This document shows positions 7,091 through 16,187 of a DNA stretch of 64,000 nucleotides, piece by piece; position 1 is the stretch's first letter; every line of letters starts with the position of its first letter. A program made the position numbers and the translations under genes. The notes beneath the pieces are model-generated. The model made no database searches. It worked only from the letters and a program-made list of their open reading frames with translations, and was not told the origin of the DNA. The DNA is taken from assembly GCF_019656235.1 (NCBI RefSeq), contig NZ_BPLL01000003.1, positions 1 to 64,000 of the forward strand. The letters are read 5' to 3'. The DNA comes from Apilactobacillus xinyiensis. GTDB lineage: Bacteria; Bacillota; Bacilli; Lactobacillales; Lactobacillaceae.

Positions 7091-9535
7091 TTATAAAATT
7101 ATATTAGTAATTTTTTGAGGATTTCCCTCTTTGCTGATATCAATTATCATAGAACCATTTGATTTACGATTACTAATCGTATGATCATCTGGGACGATGT
7201 CATGTATTCTACTATTGCTCGTGTATACTCTTAATGGATTGTGTACTTCGTTAGATTGACTCAATTTAGCAAAATCAATTACTTCGTAAGAATTACGTTT
7301 TAATGGAGTTAAAATTTGTACACCACGTCTACCACGACTAGTTAAAGGAATTTCATTAACCAGCATATTTTTGTATGAACCACGCTGAGTGATTATACCA
7401 ATAATATCATTATCATGTACTAAAGCCATATTACATACTAATTCTTCATCTCTAAGTTCAATAGACTTAACTCCTGTAGTTCTTGGACCGTTTATTGACA
7501 CTTCATTTAGCATAAATCGACTTGCCATCCCTATATTCGAAATAACCACTACTTCACTATCGGTATTATTATTTTCGATATAAGCTACCTTAACTACTTT
7601 GGCCTGAGCATTCTTTAATTTTTCATAAGTAAGTGAATGTGAACGATAAGTTCTACCAGGAATTACTTTACTAAACTCAGTGCGTTTTATATATCCATCG
7701 CTAGTAGCTATCACGAACATACCATTAGCTTTTAAATCTTTGAAATCAAAAATATCAATTATTTGTTCATCTGAATCTAAGCCAATTGTTTGCGAAATAT
7801 GTTCTCCAGTATCTTTCCATTTTACATCTGTTATTTCAAAAATTGGTCGATAAATTAAATGTCCTTTATTGGTAAACATAAAGAGATGATCTCTGGTACT
7901 TAATTTTTTAAGGAAAATTGGATAATCATCTTCCTTAAGACCACAATCATCTGTTTCAGAAGCCTTATATGATCTTAAGCTGCTACGTTTTAGATATCCA
8001 TCATGACTAACCAACACAACTGTTGTCTCGTCAGGGATTGTTATTTTATTGCTTACCTTAATGTTTTCAATTTCATTTTCAATAACGGTTTTTCTTTCAG
8101 AACCGTATTCTTTTTTTATACTTAATAGTTCTTGTTTAAGTACATCATCCAGTTTCATTGGATCATCTAATATACGATTAAAGCTAGTTATCTTATGAGT
8201 TAACTCAGCTTTTTCAGCTTTTAACTTAGTAACATCTGTATTAGTTAGTCTGTATAGCTGAAGTGCAACAATAGAATCAGCTTGATTCTCAGAAAAATCA
8301 TAAGCTTTAACTAGATTATTACTAGCATCTTTACGGTTGTTACTAGAACGAATGGTTTCAATTACCTTATCAAGAATAGATAAAGCTTTTATTAAGCCAT
8401 CTACAATATGTTCACGTTTTTTAGCAACCATTAAGTCATATTTAGTACGATTGCTAACTATTAAACGTTGATATTCCAAGTAAGAACTTAAAATTGATTT
8501 TAAAGGTAGACGCTTAGGACACATTTTATCAATTGCAACAACATTAAAATTATAAGTGATTTGTAAATCGGTATTTTTTAGTAAGTAATTAAAAATACCT
8601 TTTTGATCTACATCCCTTTTTAGTTCGATTGCAATAGATAAACCGTTACGGTCACTTTCATCTCTTACCTCGGCAATACCATCAATTTTTTTGTTAATTC
8701 TAATTTCATCGATTTGCTTAACTAGCTGTAGTTTATTAACCTCATACGGAATTTCAGTAATTCTAATAAGCTGTTTACCACCACGTAACTTTTCAATTGC
8801 AGTCTTTGAACGTACAACGATTCTACCACGTCCAGTTTGATAAGCTTTTTTAATTTCATCCAAGCCTTGAATGATTCCACCAGTAGGGAAATCAGGGCCC
8901 TTTACAAAATTCATTAAATCATTTAGTGAAGCATCTGGATGCTTTTGCAAATAAATCACTGCATCTATCACTTCACCTAAATTATGTGGGGGTATTTCTG
9001 TAGCATATCCAGCTGAAATACCAGTTGCTCCATTAACTAATAAATTAGGAAATCTAGATGGTAAAACGACCGGCTCTTGTTCAGTATCATCAAAATTAGG
9101 AATCCAGTTAACCGTATCTTTACCAATATCTCTAAGCATTTCACTAGCAATTTTGCTAGTTCGAGCTTCGGTATAACGCATTGCAGCAGCTGGGTCTCCA
9201 TCCATGGAACCATTATTACCATGCATTTCAATTAATGGATCTCTTAACTTCCATTCTTGGCTCATACGAACTAAGGCTTCATAAATAGAACTATCACCAT
9301 GGGGATGAAAATTACCCATCACATTTCCGACAGATTTAGCCGACTTTCTAAAACCTTTATCATAGGTATTACCATCCTTATACATTGCATATAAAATTCT
9401 ACGCTGTACAGGTTTTAAACCGTCCCTAACATCTGGTAATGCTCTTTCTTGAATAATTGATTTAGAGTATCGACTAAAACGGTCGCTCATAATATCTTCA
9501 AGTGTTAATTTTTCAATATTAGTACCACTACTCAA
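7091..9535 (-). CDS. parC: DNA topoisomerase IV subunit A
   Basis: 814 residues. Breaks and rejoins DNA to unlink sister chromosomes, as a ParC2-ParE2 complex. The breakage domain has DGLKPVQRRILYAM (about 38), the quinolone-determining segment HPHGDSSIYEALV (about 77) with no obvious resistance substitution, and the catalytic tyrosine in AAAMRYTEAR (about 118). The C-terminal third is the beta-pinwheel DNA-wrapping domain. It lacks a GyrA box of the QRRGGKG type, which with the neighbouring parE supports ParC over GyrA. The start is TTG with GGAGGG 6 nt upstream. It follows parE by 15 nt. Confidence 0.95.
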   Translation of the reverse strand: MSSGTNIEKLTLEDIMSDRFSRYSKSIIQERALPDVRDGLKPVQRRILYAMYKDGNTYDKGFRKSAKSVGNVMGNFHPHGDSSIYEALVRMSQEWKLRDPLIEMHGNNGSMDGDPAAAMRYTEARTSKIASEMLRDIGKDTVNWIPNFDDTEQEPVVLPSRFPNLLVNGATGISAGYATEIPPHNLGEVIDAVIYLQKHPDASLNDLMNFVKGPDFPTGGIIQGLDEIKKAYQTGRGRIVVRSKTAIEKLRGGKQLIRITEIPYEVNKLQLVKQIDEIRINKKIDGIAEVRDESDRNGLSIAIELKRDVDQKGIFNYLLKNTDLQITYNFNVVAIDKMCPKRLPLKSILSSYLEYQRLIVSNRTKYDLMVAKKREHIVDGLIKALSILDKVIETIRSSNNRKDASNNLVKAYDFSENQADSIVALQLYRLTNTDVTKLKAEKAELTHKITSFNRILDDPMKLDDVLKQELLSIKKEYGSERKTVIENEIENIKVSNKITIPDETTVVLVSHDGYLKRSSLRSYKASETDDCGLKEDDYPIFLKKLSTRDHLFMFTNKGHLIYRPIFEITDVKWKDTGEHISQTIGLDSDEQIIDIFDFKDLKANGMFVIATSDGYIKRTEFSKVIPGRTYRSHSLTYEKLKNAQAKVVKVAYIENNNTDSEVVVISNIGMASRFMLNEVSINGPRTTGVKSIELRDEELVCNMALVHDNDIIGIITQRGSYKNMLVNEIPLTSRGRRGVQILTPLKRNSYEVIDFAKLSQSNEVHNPLRVYTSNSRIHDIVPDDHTISNRKSNGSMIIDISKEGNPQKITNIIL

Positions 9536-9550
9536 AGTGAGCCCTCCTCA

Positions 9551-11515
9551 TTAATTGTATGAATTTTGATTGTCTAAAATACTACCATCTTCTTTAAGCG
9601 TGAATTGAACGTTTTTTTCAATCCATTCACGACGTGGTTCTACTTTATCACCCATTAGTGTGGTTACACGCTTTTCAGCTAGGGATGCATCATCAATACT
9701 TACTTTAATTAAAGTTCGATTATCAGGATTCATGGTTGTTTCCCATAATTGGTCTGCATTCATTTCACCAAGCCCTTTAAATCTCTGCAAACTTGGATGA
9801 CGTTTAGTGAACCCTTGCATTAAACTATCTAATTCATCATTAGTCCAAGCATATTCAATAACGTTTTTACCACTATCATTCTTACCTTTAACCTTATATA
9901 AAGGTGGTAAAGCAATGTAAACATGCCCTTTTTCTATCATTGGACGCATATACTTATAAAAGAAAGTTAATAATAATATTTGAATATGTGCACCATCATC
10001 ATCCGCATCAGTCATAATGATTATTTTATCGTAATTAGCTTGTTTTACATCAAAGTCAGGCCCAACGCCCGCTCCAACGGTATAAATCATTGTACTGATT
10101 TCTTCATTTTTCATAATATCATTTAGTTTAGCACGCTCAGTGTTTAAAACTTTACCTCTTAAAGGAAGAATAGCTTGATGCTTACGATCTCGACCTTGTT
10201 TTGCAGATCCACCGGCTGAATCTCCTTCGACTAAGAACAATTCATTTTTACTAGTGTCCTTAGATTGTGCTGGAGTCAATTTACCTGAAAGCAATTTTTC
10301 CTTACGATGATGTTTTTTACCATGTCGACTTTCTTCACGGGCTTTTCTTGCGGCTTGACGAGCTTGACGAGCTTTGATTGATTTTTGTACTAAAGTTTGT
10401 GAAAAGTCATTATTCTCAAGCAGGAAGTATAGTAGTTTTTCAGAAACAATACTATCTACAATTTGTCTAACTTCTGGACTACCTAATTTTTCCTTAGTTT
10501 GACCTTCAAATTGTAGCATTTCTTCAGGTACCTTAATTGAAATAACTGCAGAAAGGCCTTCACGTACGTCGCTTCCCTCTAAATTACTATCTTTAGCTTT
10601 TAATAAATTAACGCGGCGAGCAAATTCATTGAAGGATTTAGTCCAAGCACTTCTAAAGCCAGATTCATGAGTACCACCATCTTTAGTTCTGACATTATTT
10701 ACAAATGATAAAGTATTTTCAGTATATCCGTCATTATATTGAGCTGATATTTCAACTTCTACACCCTGTTTTTTACCATCAAAATACATTACTTTACCTA
10801 GGGTATGTTTTCCTTCATTTAGATATTGAACGAATTCTTTAATACCATGTTCAAAATAAAAAGTATCACTATTGTCATTACGTTCATCTGTTAAAACAAT
10901 TTTAATACCCTTTAACAAAAAGGCTGATTCTCTTAAGCGTTCTTTTAATGTGTCATAGTTGAAAACGGTAGTGGTAAAGATTGCCTTATCAGGTTTAAAA
11001 GATAGTGTAGTACCACTATGTTCATTAGTTTTGCCCAAATCATTTAAAGTTCCAACTGGTTTACCACCGTTTTCAAAACTTTCTTCATATTTATGTCCAT
11101 CTCGAACGATGGTTACTTTTAACGAAGTCGACAAGGCATTAACTACACTAGAGCCGACCCCATGTAGTCCACCTGATGTTTTATAACCACCATTTTCAGA
11201 AAACTTACCACCTGCATGCAGCACAGTTAATATTACTTCAGGAGTAGGTTTACCTGAAGAGTGCATCCCTACTGGCATTCCTCTCCCATGATCGACTACC
11301 GTAATACTATTATCTTTATGGATAGTTACTTTAATAACATCTCCGTAACCAGCTAATGCTTCATCAACGGCATTATCTACAATTTCGTATACTAAGTGAT
11401 GTAATCCTTTTGCATCTGTTGACCCGATGTACATTCCGGGTCTTTTTCTTACAGCTTCTAAACCCTTCAAAACTTGAATTGAAGAGTCATCATAAGTTTG
11501 TTTGTGTTCCGGCAT
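9551..11515 (-). CDS. parE: DNA topoisomerase IV subunit B
   Basis: 654 residues. ATPase subunit of topoisomerase IV. GHKL ATP-binding motifs are visible: EIVDNAVDEALAG (about 45), VVDHGRGMPVG (about 74) and GGLHGVGSSVVNAL (about 115). The Toprim domain shows LVEGDSAGGSAKQGRDR (about 430) and the metal-binding DADDDGAHI (about 500), followed by QRFKGLGEMN. AAGGAG precedes the ATG. First gene of parE-parC. A LexA-type palindrome lies about 67 nt upstream, matching the known SOS control of parEC in Bacillus subtilis. Confidence 0.95.
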   Translation of the reverse strand: MPEHKQTYDDSSIQVLKGLEAVRKRPGMYIGSTDAKGLHHLVYEIVDNAVDEALAGYGDVIKVTIHKDNSITVVDHGRGMPVGMHSSGKPTPEVILTVLHAGGKFSENGGYKTSGGLHGVGSSVVNALSTSLKVTIVRDGHKYEESFENGGKPVGTLNDLGKTNEHSGTTLSFKPDKAIFTTTVFNYDTLKERLRESAFLLKGIKIVLTDERNDNSDTFYFEHGIKEFVQYLNEGKHTLGKVMYFDGKKQGVEVEISAQYNDGYTENTLSFVNNVRTKDGGTHESGFRSAWTKSFNEFARRVNLLKAKDSNLEGSDVREGLSAVISIKVPEEMLQFEGQTKEKLGSPEVRQIVDSIVSEKLLYFLLENNDFSQTLVQKSIKARQARQAARKAREESRHGKKHHRKEKLLSGKLTPAQSKDTSKNELFLVEGDSAGGSAKQGRDRKHQAILPLRGKVLNTERAKLNDIMKNEEISTMIYTVGAGVGPDFDVKQANYDKIIIMTDADDDGAHIQILLLTFFYKYMRPMIEKGHVYIALPPLYKVKGKNDSGKNVIEYAWTNDELDSLMQGFTKRHPSLQRFKGLGEMNADQLWETTMNPDNRTLIKVSIDDASLAEKRVTTLMGDKVEPRREWIEKNVQFTLKEDGSILDNQNSYN

Positions 11516-11581
11516 TGATAAGCACTCCTTTATTTACAATATATCATAATAAACTATTTTAAAGCGGTTGAAAAGTATTCT

Positions 11582-11595
11582 CGAACATATGTTCT
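11582..11595. promoter_or_regulatory. Candidate LexA (DinR) SOS box between parE and plsY
   Basis: CGAACATATGTTCT contains the 12-bp palindrome GAACATATGTTC and matches the Gram-positive LexA consensus CGAACRNRYGTTYC at 13 of 14 positions. It lies 67 nt upstream of the parE ATG and 75 nt upstream of the plsY start. The parEC operon belongs to the LexA regulon in B. subtilis, so parE is the likely target. Confidence 0.7.
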
Positions 11596-11629
11596 TATTA
11601 AACATAAATCAGTTCAAAATTAAAAAATA

Positions 11630-11638
11630 TGTTAAAAT
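11630..11638 (+). promoter_or_regulatory. Candidate extended -10 promoter of plsY
   Basis: TGTTAAAAT (11630-11638) is an extended -10 element 31 nt before the plsY TTG start. The -35 region is poor. Confidence 0.45.
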
Positions 11639-11669
11639 TGTATCTGCATTAAAATTGGAGGAAATTATC

Positions 11670-12281
11670 TTGAAAATTGCAATATTATTAATTGTTGCTT
11701 ATATCTTAGGATCAATTCCTAATGGTATATGGATTGGAAAGGTGTTTTTCAATACTGATATTAGAAAACACGGTTCTGGAAACATTGGTACTACTAATAC
11801 TTTTAGAGTACTAGGAAAGTTTCCAGGCGCTTTGGTTATGGTACTAGACATTTTAAAAGGCACTCTAGCTACTTTATTACCAATACTATTTAATATCAAC
11901 CATGTTTCACCTATTATTTTTGGTATTTGCGCTGTAATTGGACATACTTTTTCTGTTTTTGATCATTTTCACGGTGGCAAAGCAGTTGCTACTAGTGCAG
12001 GGATGTTATTAGCATTGCATCCGGTCCTTTTTGTATGTGCCTTTGTTTTCGAATTAACTTTTACTTATTTAACAAGTATGGTTAGTTTGGCAAGCATGAT
12101 TTCTTTCCCATTAATTACAATATTAATATTTATAAATAAAGATATTCCCTTAGGAATTATTGGTGTAATACTTTCAGTATTTATAATTGTTAGACACTTA
12201 GGTAATATTAAACGTATCCTTAATGGTGAAGAAAACTTAATGCCTTTTGGTTTACTATATAAACGTACACATAAACAATAA
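11670..12281 (+). CDS. plsY: Acyl-phosphate:glycerol-3-phosphate acyltransferase PlsY
   Basis: 203 residues, integral membrane. Transfers acyl groups from acyl phosphate to glycerol 3-phosphate, the first committed step of phospholipid synthesis. The three family motifs are visible: GSIPNGIWIGK (near residue 15), HGSGNIGTTNTFRVLG (about 35) and GHTFSVFDHFHGGKAVATSAG (about 100). The start is TTG 11670, with GGAGG 8 nt upstream. An ATG at 11568 would add 34 residues that overlap the SOS box and promoter and have no family match. PlsY beside topoisomerase IV genes is a common arrangement in Firmicutes. Confidence 0.94.
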   Translation: MKIAILLIVAYILGSIPNGIWIGKVFFNTDIRKHGSGNIGTTNTFRVLGKFPGALVMVLDILKGTLATLLPILFNINHVSPIIFGICAVIGHTFSVFDHFHGGKAVATSAGMLLALHPVLFVCAFVFELTFTYLTSMVSLASMISFPLITILIFINKDIPLGIIGVILSVFIIVRHLGNIKRILNGEENLMPFGLLYKRTHKQ

Positions 12282-12282
12282 T

Positions 12283-12321
12283 AAAAAGCTTTGATGAATT
12301 TCTATATCATCAAAGCTTTTT
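12283..12321. terminator. Bidirectional terminator between plsY and the epimerase gene
   Basis: Arms AAAAAGCTTTGATGA (12283-12297) and TCATCAAAGCTTTTT (12307-12321) are perfect complements with a 9-nt loop, placed between two convergent genes. Confidence 0.9.
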
Positions 12322-12327
12322 ATATTA

Positions 12328-13194
12328 TTATATAAATTCAATATTTAAGTTATAATCATTACTTTTGGTAGGCATAAGTTCATTAATTCCTACTTTAGTA
12401 TTAATTTCATGATTATGACTAGTAGTGTCAGCAATTCCCCACCAAGGTTCAATACATACAAAAGAACCATCTTTGGGATAGGTAGACCAAATTCCAGTGT
12501 ACTTACAATTAAATGCATTAACTTTAATCTTATGATTATCTTTATCATTAGACAATACAAATGAGTTAATACTATTATCACTAGTATCAATTATCTTAGC
12601 ATCATCCTTGAAGAATTCACGGTTTAATCTAATTGGTTCATTAGCATTTAACTCATCAGTATCTTCAAAGTCACTTAAAGATTTATTAAGTGGGATATGC
12701 TTATAACTTCCGCCATCGTTGATGGTAATCTTATAATTTTCCATATTGTAAGATAAATTGAAAGCGGGATGTGCACCTATGGAATAATACATTAATTTAG
12801 TATCATTATTTTTAACAATATAATCAACGCTTAGTGTTTTATTTGATAAAGTATATTTGATTTGTAAGGAAAATTTATATGGATACATTGACATAGTTTC
12901 ATCATTTTCAGATAGTTTAAATAACACACTGTTGTCGTTTTTTTCTAAGACTTCAAATTCGTTATCTCTAGCAAAGCCATGTTGTCCCATTGAATATTTA
13001 TTTCCATGTAATAAATAAAAATCATCTTTTAATCTACCAATTATAGGAAACAAAACGGGTGCGTGTCTGCCCCAAAATTTACTATCAGCTTGCCATATAT
13101 ATTCATGTTCCTTATTGTCTTTAACACTAGTTAATTCAGCACCCTTAGTATTTAATAATACAGTGAGTTCTTCATTCTCTAATTTAACTAACAT
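12328..13194 (-). CDS. Aldose 1-epimerase family protein (LacX-like)
   Basis: 288 residues. Belongs to the galactose mutarotase-like superfamily, which interconverts alpha and beta anomers of sugars or sugar phosphates. The N-terminal block (LLNTKGAELTSVKD, then WGRHAPVLFPIIGRL) and the active-site histidine region YYSIGAHPAFNL (about residue 152) fit the LacX/YeaD-like branch. A conserved glutamate lies in VCIEPWWGIAD (about 251). GAGG precedes the ATG by 5 nt. It is the last gene of a minus-strand run after hslU (25-nt gap). The true substrate is not deducible from sequence. Confidence 0.85.
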   Translation of the reverse strand: MLVKLENEELTVLLNTKGAELTSVKDNKEHEYIWQADSKFWGRHAPVLFPIIGRLKDDFYLLHGNKYSMGQHGFARDNEFEVLEKNDNSVLFKLSENDETMSMYPYKFSLQIKYTLSNKTLSVDYIVKNNDTKLMYYSIGAHPAFNLSYNMENYKITINDGGSYKHIPLNKSLSDFEDTDELNANEPIRLNREFFKDDAKIIDTSDNSINSFVLSNDKDNHKIKVNAFNCKYTGIWSTYPKDGSFVCIEPWWGIADTTSHNHEINTKVGINELMPTKSNDYNLNIEFI

Positions 13195-13219
13195 TATTTC
13201 CTCAACTTTCTAATGATTT

Positions 13220-14632
13220 TTACAAAATATAACGTGATAAATTAGGGTCTTTAGCTAAGTTGCCCACTTTATCTTCTACATATTTTTCATTAATAGTAAT
13301 ATCACCCATTTCCATATCTGGGCCTTCATATAATAGATCTTCTAGTAATTTTTCTAAGATTGTATGCAGTCTTCTGGCACCGATATTTTCAGTATCTCTA
13401 TTAACATTAAAGGCAATTTCAGCAATCTTTTCAATAGCTTCCATTGTAAATGTTACTTTGATATTATCAGTTCCAATTAAAGCAATATATTGTTTTACTA
13501 AAGCATTATTAGGTTCAGTTAAGATCCTAACAAAGTCTTCTTTAGTTAATGAATCCAATTCAACTCTAATTGGTAATCTACCTTGTAATTCAGCAATTAA
13601 ATCACTGGGTTTACTTTCAGCAAAGGCACCTGAAGCAATAAATAAAATATGACTAGTATCAATTAAACCATATTTAGTTTTAATGGTTGAGCCTTCAATA
13701 ATTGGTAAGATATCTCTTTGTACCCCTTCTCGAGACACTTCACCTCTACTTCTAGATTTTCCACCAGTAATTTTATCAATTTCATCTAAGAAAACAATTC
13801 CTGAGTTTTCAGCATTTTTGATTGCTTCATCATATAAATCAGCGCCATCAACCAATTTTTCTGATTCTTCTCGTACTAATACTTTTCTGGCTTCAGAAAC
13901 TTTTAAATTACGAGTTATTTTTTTATTAGGCATTAACTTACCTAAAGTTTCGTTGATGTCAATTCCCATTGATCCCATCATGTTGTCGTTACCAACATTT
14001 TGCTTAGGGTCATCAACTTGAATGCTAACCATTTTATCTTCTAAGAAGCCTTTGGACAATTTATCATAGACATCCATACGTCTATTCTTGATTTCTTCAC
14101 TAACATTTTCTTCGGTGTTTTCATTGTAATTAGGCATTTTACCCTTTTGCATTTTTTCCATCATTTTCATGAAGTCACCAAAGTCATTCGGATTGTTTTC
14201 TTTTTGTTTACTTTCATTGGGAACTAAAATTTTAACTAATTTATTATTAGCACGTTTAGTAGCTTCACTTTCTACATCTACAAACTTGCGTTCTTTAACC
14301 ATTTGAACTGATTTTTCTACTAAGTCTCTAATCATTGATTCTACATCTCCACCTACATAACCAACTTCGGTGAATTTAGTAGCCTCTACTTTTACGAATG
14401 GAGCATTAACTATTTTAGCTAATCTTCTAGCAATTTCAGTTTTACCAACTCCAGTAGGTCCAATCATTAACATATTTTTTGGTGTAATATCTTCTTGCAT
14501 AGACTTAGGTAGTTCCATACGACGATATCTATTTCTTAAAGCAACTGAAACAGCTTTTTTAGCTTTATTTTGACCAATTATATATTGATCTAGTTCTTTA
14601 ACAATTTGTTTAGGGGTTTTTTCTGTATTCAT
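13220..14632 (-). CDS. hslU: HslUV protease ATPase subunit HslU (ClpY)
   Basis: 470 residues. AAA+ unfoldase ring that feeds substrates to HslV. The Walker A motif [14 protein letters not shown] is near residue 54, the pore loop VGYVGGDVES near 90, Walker B VFLDEIDKI near 275 and sensor 2 GARRLHTILE near 415. The C-terminal sequence LSRYIL is the tail that docks into HslV. AGAGG precedes the ATG. It follows hslV by 15 nt, as in most Firmicutes. Confidence 0.96.
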   Translation of the reverse strand: MNTEKTPKQIVKELDQYIIGQNKAKKAVSVALRNRYRRMELPKSMQEDITPKNMLMIGPTGVGKTEIARRLAKIVNAPFVKVEATKFTEVGYVGGDVESMIRDLVEKSVQMVKERKFVDVESEATKRANNKLVKILVPNESKQKENNPNDFGDFMKMMEKMQKGKMPNYNENTEENVSEEIKNRRMDVYDKLSKGFLEDKMVSIQVDDPKQNVGNDNMMGSMGIDINETLGKLMPNKKITRNLKVSEARKVLVREESEKLVDGADLYDEAIKNAENSGIVFLDEIDKITGGKSRSRGEVSREGVQRDILPIIEGSTIKTKYGLIDTSHILFIASGAFAESKPSDLIAELQGRLPIRVELDSLTKEDFVRILTEPNNALVKQYIALIGTDNIKVTFTMEAIEKIAEIAFNVNRDTENIGARRLHTILEKLLEDLLYEGPDMEMGDITINEKYVEDKVGNLAKDPNLSRYIL

Positions 14633-14647
14633 ACTCTTACCTCTCTC

Positions 14648-15190
14648 TTATAATTCTTCAGAAATAACGTTTTGGTTAGTGAAAATATCAATACTACCTG
14701 CTATGTGAATAGCTGCCTCAGCAATTTTTCTAGCTGACATGTTTTGAGCATGGTGTTTCATTGCTGTAGCAGCAGATAGTGCAAAGTTACCACCTGAACC
14801 AATCGCTAAGATGTCATCGTCAGGTTCAATTACTTCTCCAGAACCTGAAACCAATAGTAAATCTTTTTTATCTGCAACAATCAACAAAGCTTCTAGTTTT
14901 TGCAATTGTTGATCACCGCGCCATTCCTGAGCAAGCTTAACAGCTGCTTGTTTTAAATTGCCGCTAAATTCTTTTAATTTTCTTTCAAAACGCTCTTCTA
15001 AAGTAAATGCATCAGATACACTTCCGGCAAATCCTACTGCTACCTTGCCATCATATATTTTTCTAACCTTATGAGCGGTTCCTTTCATAATTACTTTTTC
15101 ACCCATGGTTACTTGACCATCTCCGGCCATTGCAATATGACCATTATGTCTAACTGCACATATAGTTGTGGCTTCAAATTTAATTGGCAT
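14648..15190 (-). CDS. hslV: HslUV protease peptidase subunit HslV (ClpQ)
   Basis: 180 residues. Proteasome-beta-like threonine or serine peptidase that works with HslU. The family core [23 protein letters not shown] and [13 protein letters not shown] is visible. By alignment the catalytic threonine is Thr8, preceded by MPIKFEA, so activation would need removal of a short N-terminal extension; similar extensions occur in other Firmicutes. No alternative start codon lies next to Thr8, and AAGGAG upstream supports this ATG. It is placed between xerC and hslU (17- and 15-nt gaps). Confidence 0.94.
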   Translation of the reverse strand: MPIKFEATTICAVRHNGHIAMAGDGQVTMGEKVIMKGTAHKVRKIYDGKVAVGFAGSVSDAFTLEERFERKLKEFSGNLKQAAVKLAQEWRGDQQLQKLEALLIVADKKDLLLVSGSGEVIEPDDDILAIGSGGNFALSAATAMKHHAQNMSARKIAEAAIHIAGSIDIFTNQNVISEEL

Positions 15191-15207
15191 TTTAAACTGG
15201 CTCCTTT

Positions 15208-16104
15208 TTATTTTGATCTAGGAAAGTATTTCATGTAATCCTTTAATAAATGTTCTTTAGTCACATGAGTATATATTTGAGTTGTGGATAAACTGCTATG
15301 ACCTAGTAGTTCTTGCACACTTCTTAAGTCTGCACCATTATCTAACATTTGTGTAGCAAATGTATGTCTTAACATATGGGGATGAATGTTAGCGGTTAAA
15401 GAAGTTCTTTTTATAATTTCATTCATTATATATTCAATTCCTCTAACTGTTAACTGATTCCCATTATTATTAATAAAAAGATAATCGTGATGTTTTTTAT
15501 GTTTATCCATAATTGGTATTCTACAATTTTTTTCATACAAATCAATTAATATTCTTATATATTTACTGAAAGGAATGTTTCGTTGCTTATTTCCTTTACC
15601 TATAATTATCATAATCCTATTTTCTTTATCTATGTCGGAAATTTTTAAATTAGAACACTCACTAACTCTAATTCCAGTAGCGTATAAAATTTCTAAGATT
15701 AAACTGTTGCGATAGTTTAAATCATTTCTTTTACCTTTTTTAGCAGCTTTAAATAGCTCTTTTATTTCTTCTTTATAAAAAAATTTAGGTAATTTATTTT
15801 TATCTCTACTTAAATAAACAAATTCAAATGGATTATTAACTATTAAATTTTTCTTTATTAGGTAATTATAAAAATTTTTAATTGATGATACTTTACGGTA
15901 GATAGTATTTTTACTATCACTTTTTATAGTTTCTAGATATGTTTCTACATCTAAATTATCTATTTCTATTAAATTATTGGTTCCATTTTCAATGTTTATT
16001 TTTTCAAATTCAGATAAGTCATTAGAATAAGCTAAAATAGTATTTTTAGAATATTGCTTTTCACTCTTTAAATATGTGATATAATTTTTTATTGCTTTTT
16101 TCAT
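15208..16104 (-). CDS. xerC: Site-specific tyrosine recombinase XerC (CodV-type)
   Basis: 298 residues. With XerD resolves chromosome dimers at dif. The N-terminal SAM-like core-binding domain covers about 1-90. Catalytic residues are visible: Arg in [12 protein letters not shown] (about 150), Lys in [11 protein letters not shown] (about 175), [12 protein letters not shown] (about 240), [16 protein letters not shown] with the second His and the Tyr nucleophile (about 268-277). The order topA-xerC-hslV-hslU matches topA/codV/clpQ/clpY of Bacillus. No ribosome binding site is visible ahead of the ATG, and a terminator separates it from topA, so it may be expressed weakly or from its own start site. 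Confidence 0.93.
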   Translation of the reverse strand: MKKAIKNYITYLKSEKQYSKNTILAYSNDLSEFEKINIENGTNNLIEIDNLDVETYLETIKSDSKNTIYRKVSSIKNFYNYLIKKNLIVNNPFEFVYLSRDKNKLPKFFYKEEIKELFKAAKKGKRNDLNYRNSLILEILYATGIRVSECSNLKISDIDKENRIMIIIGKGNKQRNIPFSKYIRILIDLYEKNCRIPIMDKHKKHHDYLFINNNGNQLTVRGIEYIMNEIIKRTSLTANIHPHMLRHTFATQMLDNGADLRSVQELLGHSSLSTTQIYTHVTKEHLLKDYMKYFPRSK

Positions 16105-16148
16105 TTTATTTAATTAGTTAAAGTAACTGTTAACATTTATAATTAAAT

Positions 16149-16187
16149 AAAAAATCTTAAAAAGATTTCTCTTAATTAAGATTTTTT
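16149..16187 (-). terminator. Terminator after topA
   Basis: AAAAAATCTTAA (16149-16160) pairs with TTAAGATTTTTT (16176-16187) over a 15-nt loop. On the minus strand it ends in a T-rich run, between the topA stop and xerC. Confidence 0.75.

Noticed and set aside
9551-11515. parE-parC as gyrB-gyrA
   Set aside because: Order and spacing of the pair, plsY divergence and absence of a GyrA box in the A subunit favour topoisomerase IV.
13260-14573. Several plus-strand open frames inside hslU
   Set aside because: All are antisense shadows of a fully conserved HslU sequence.
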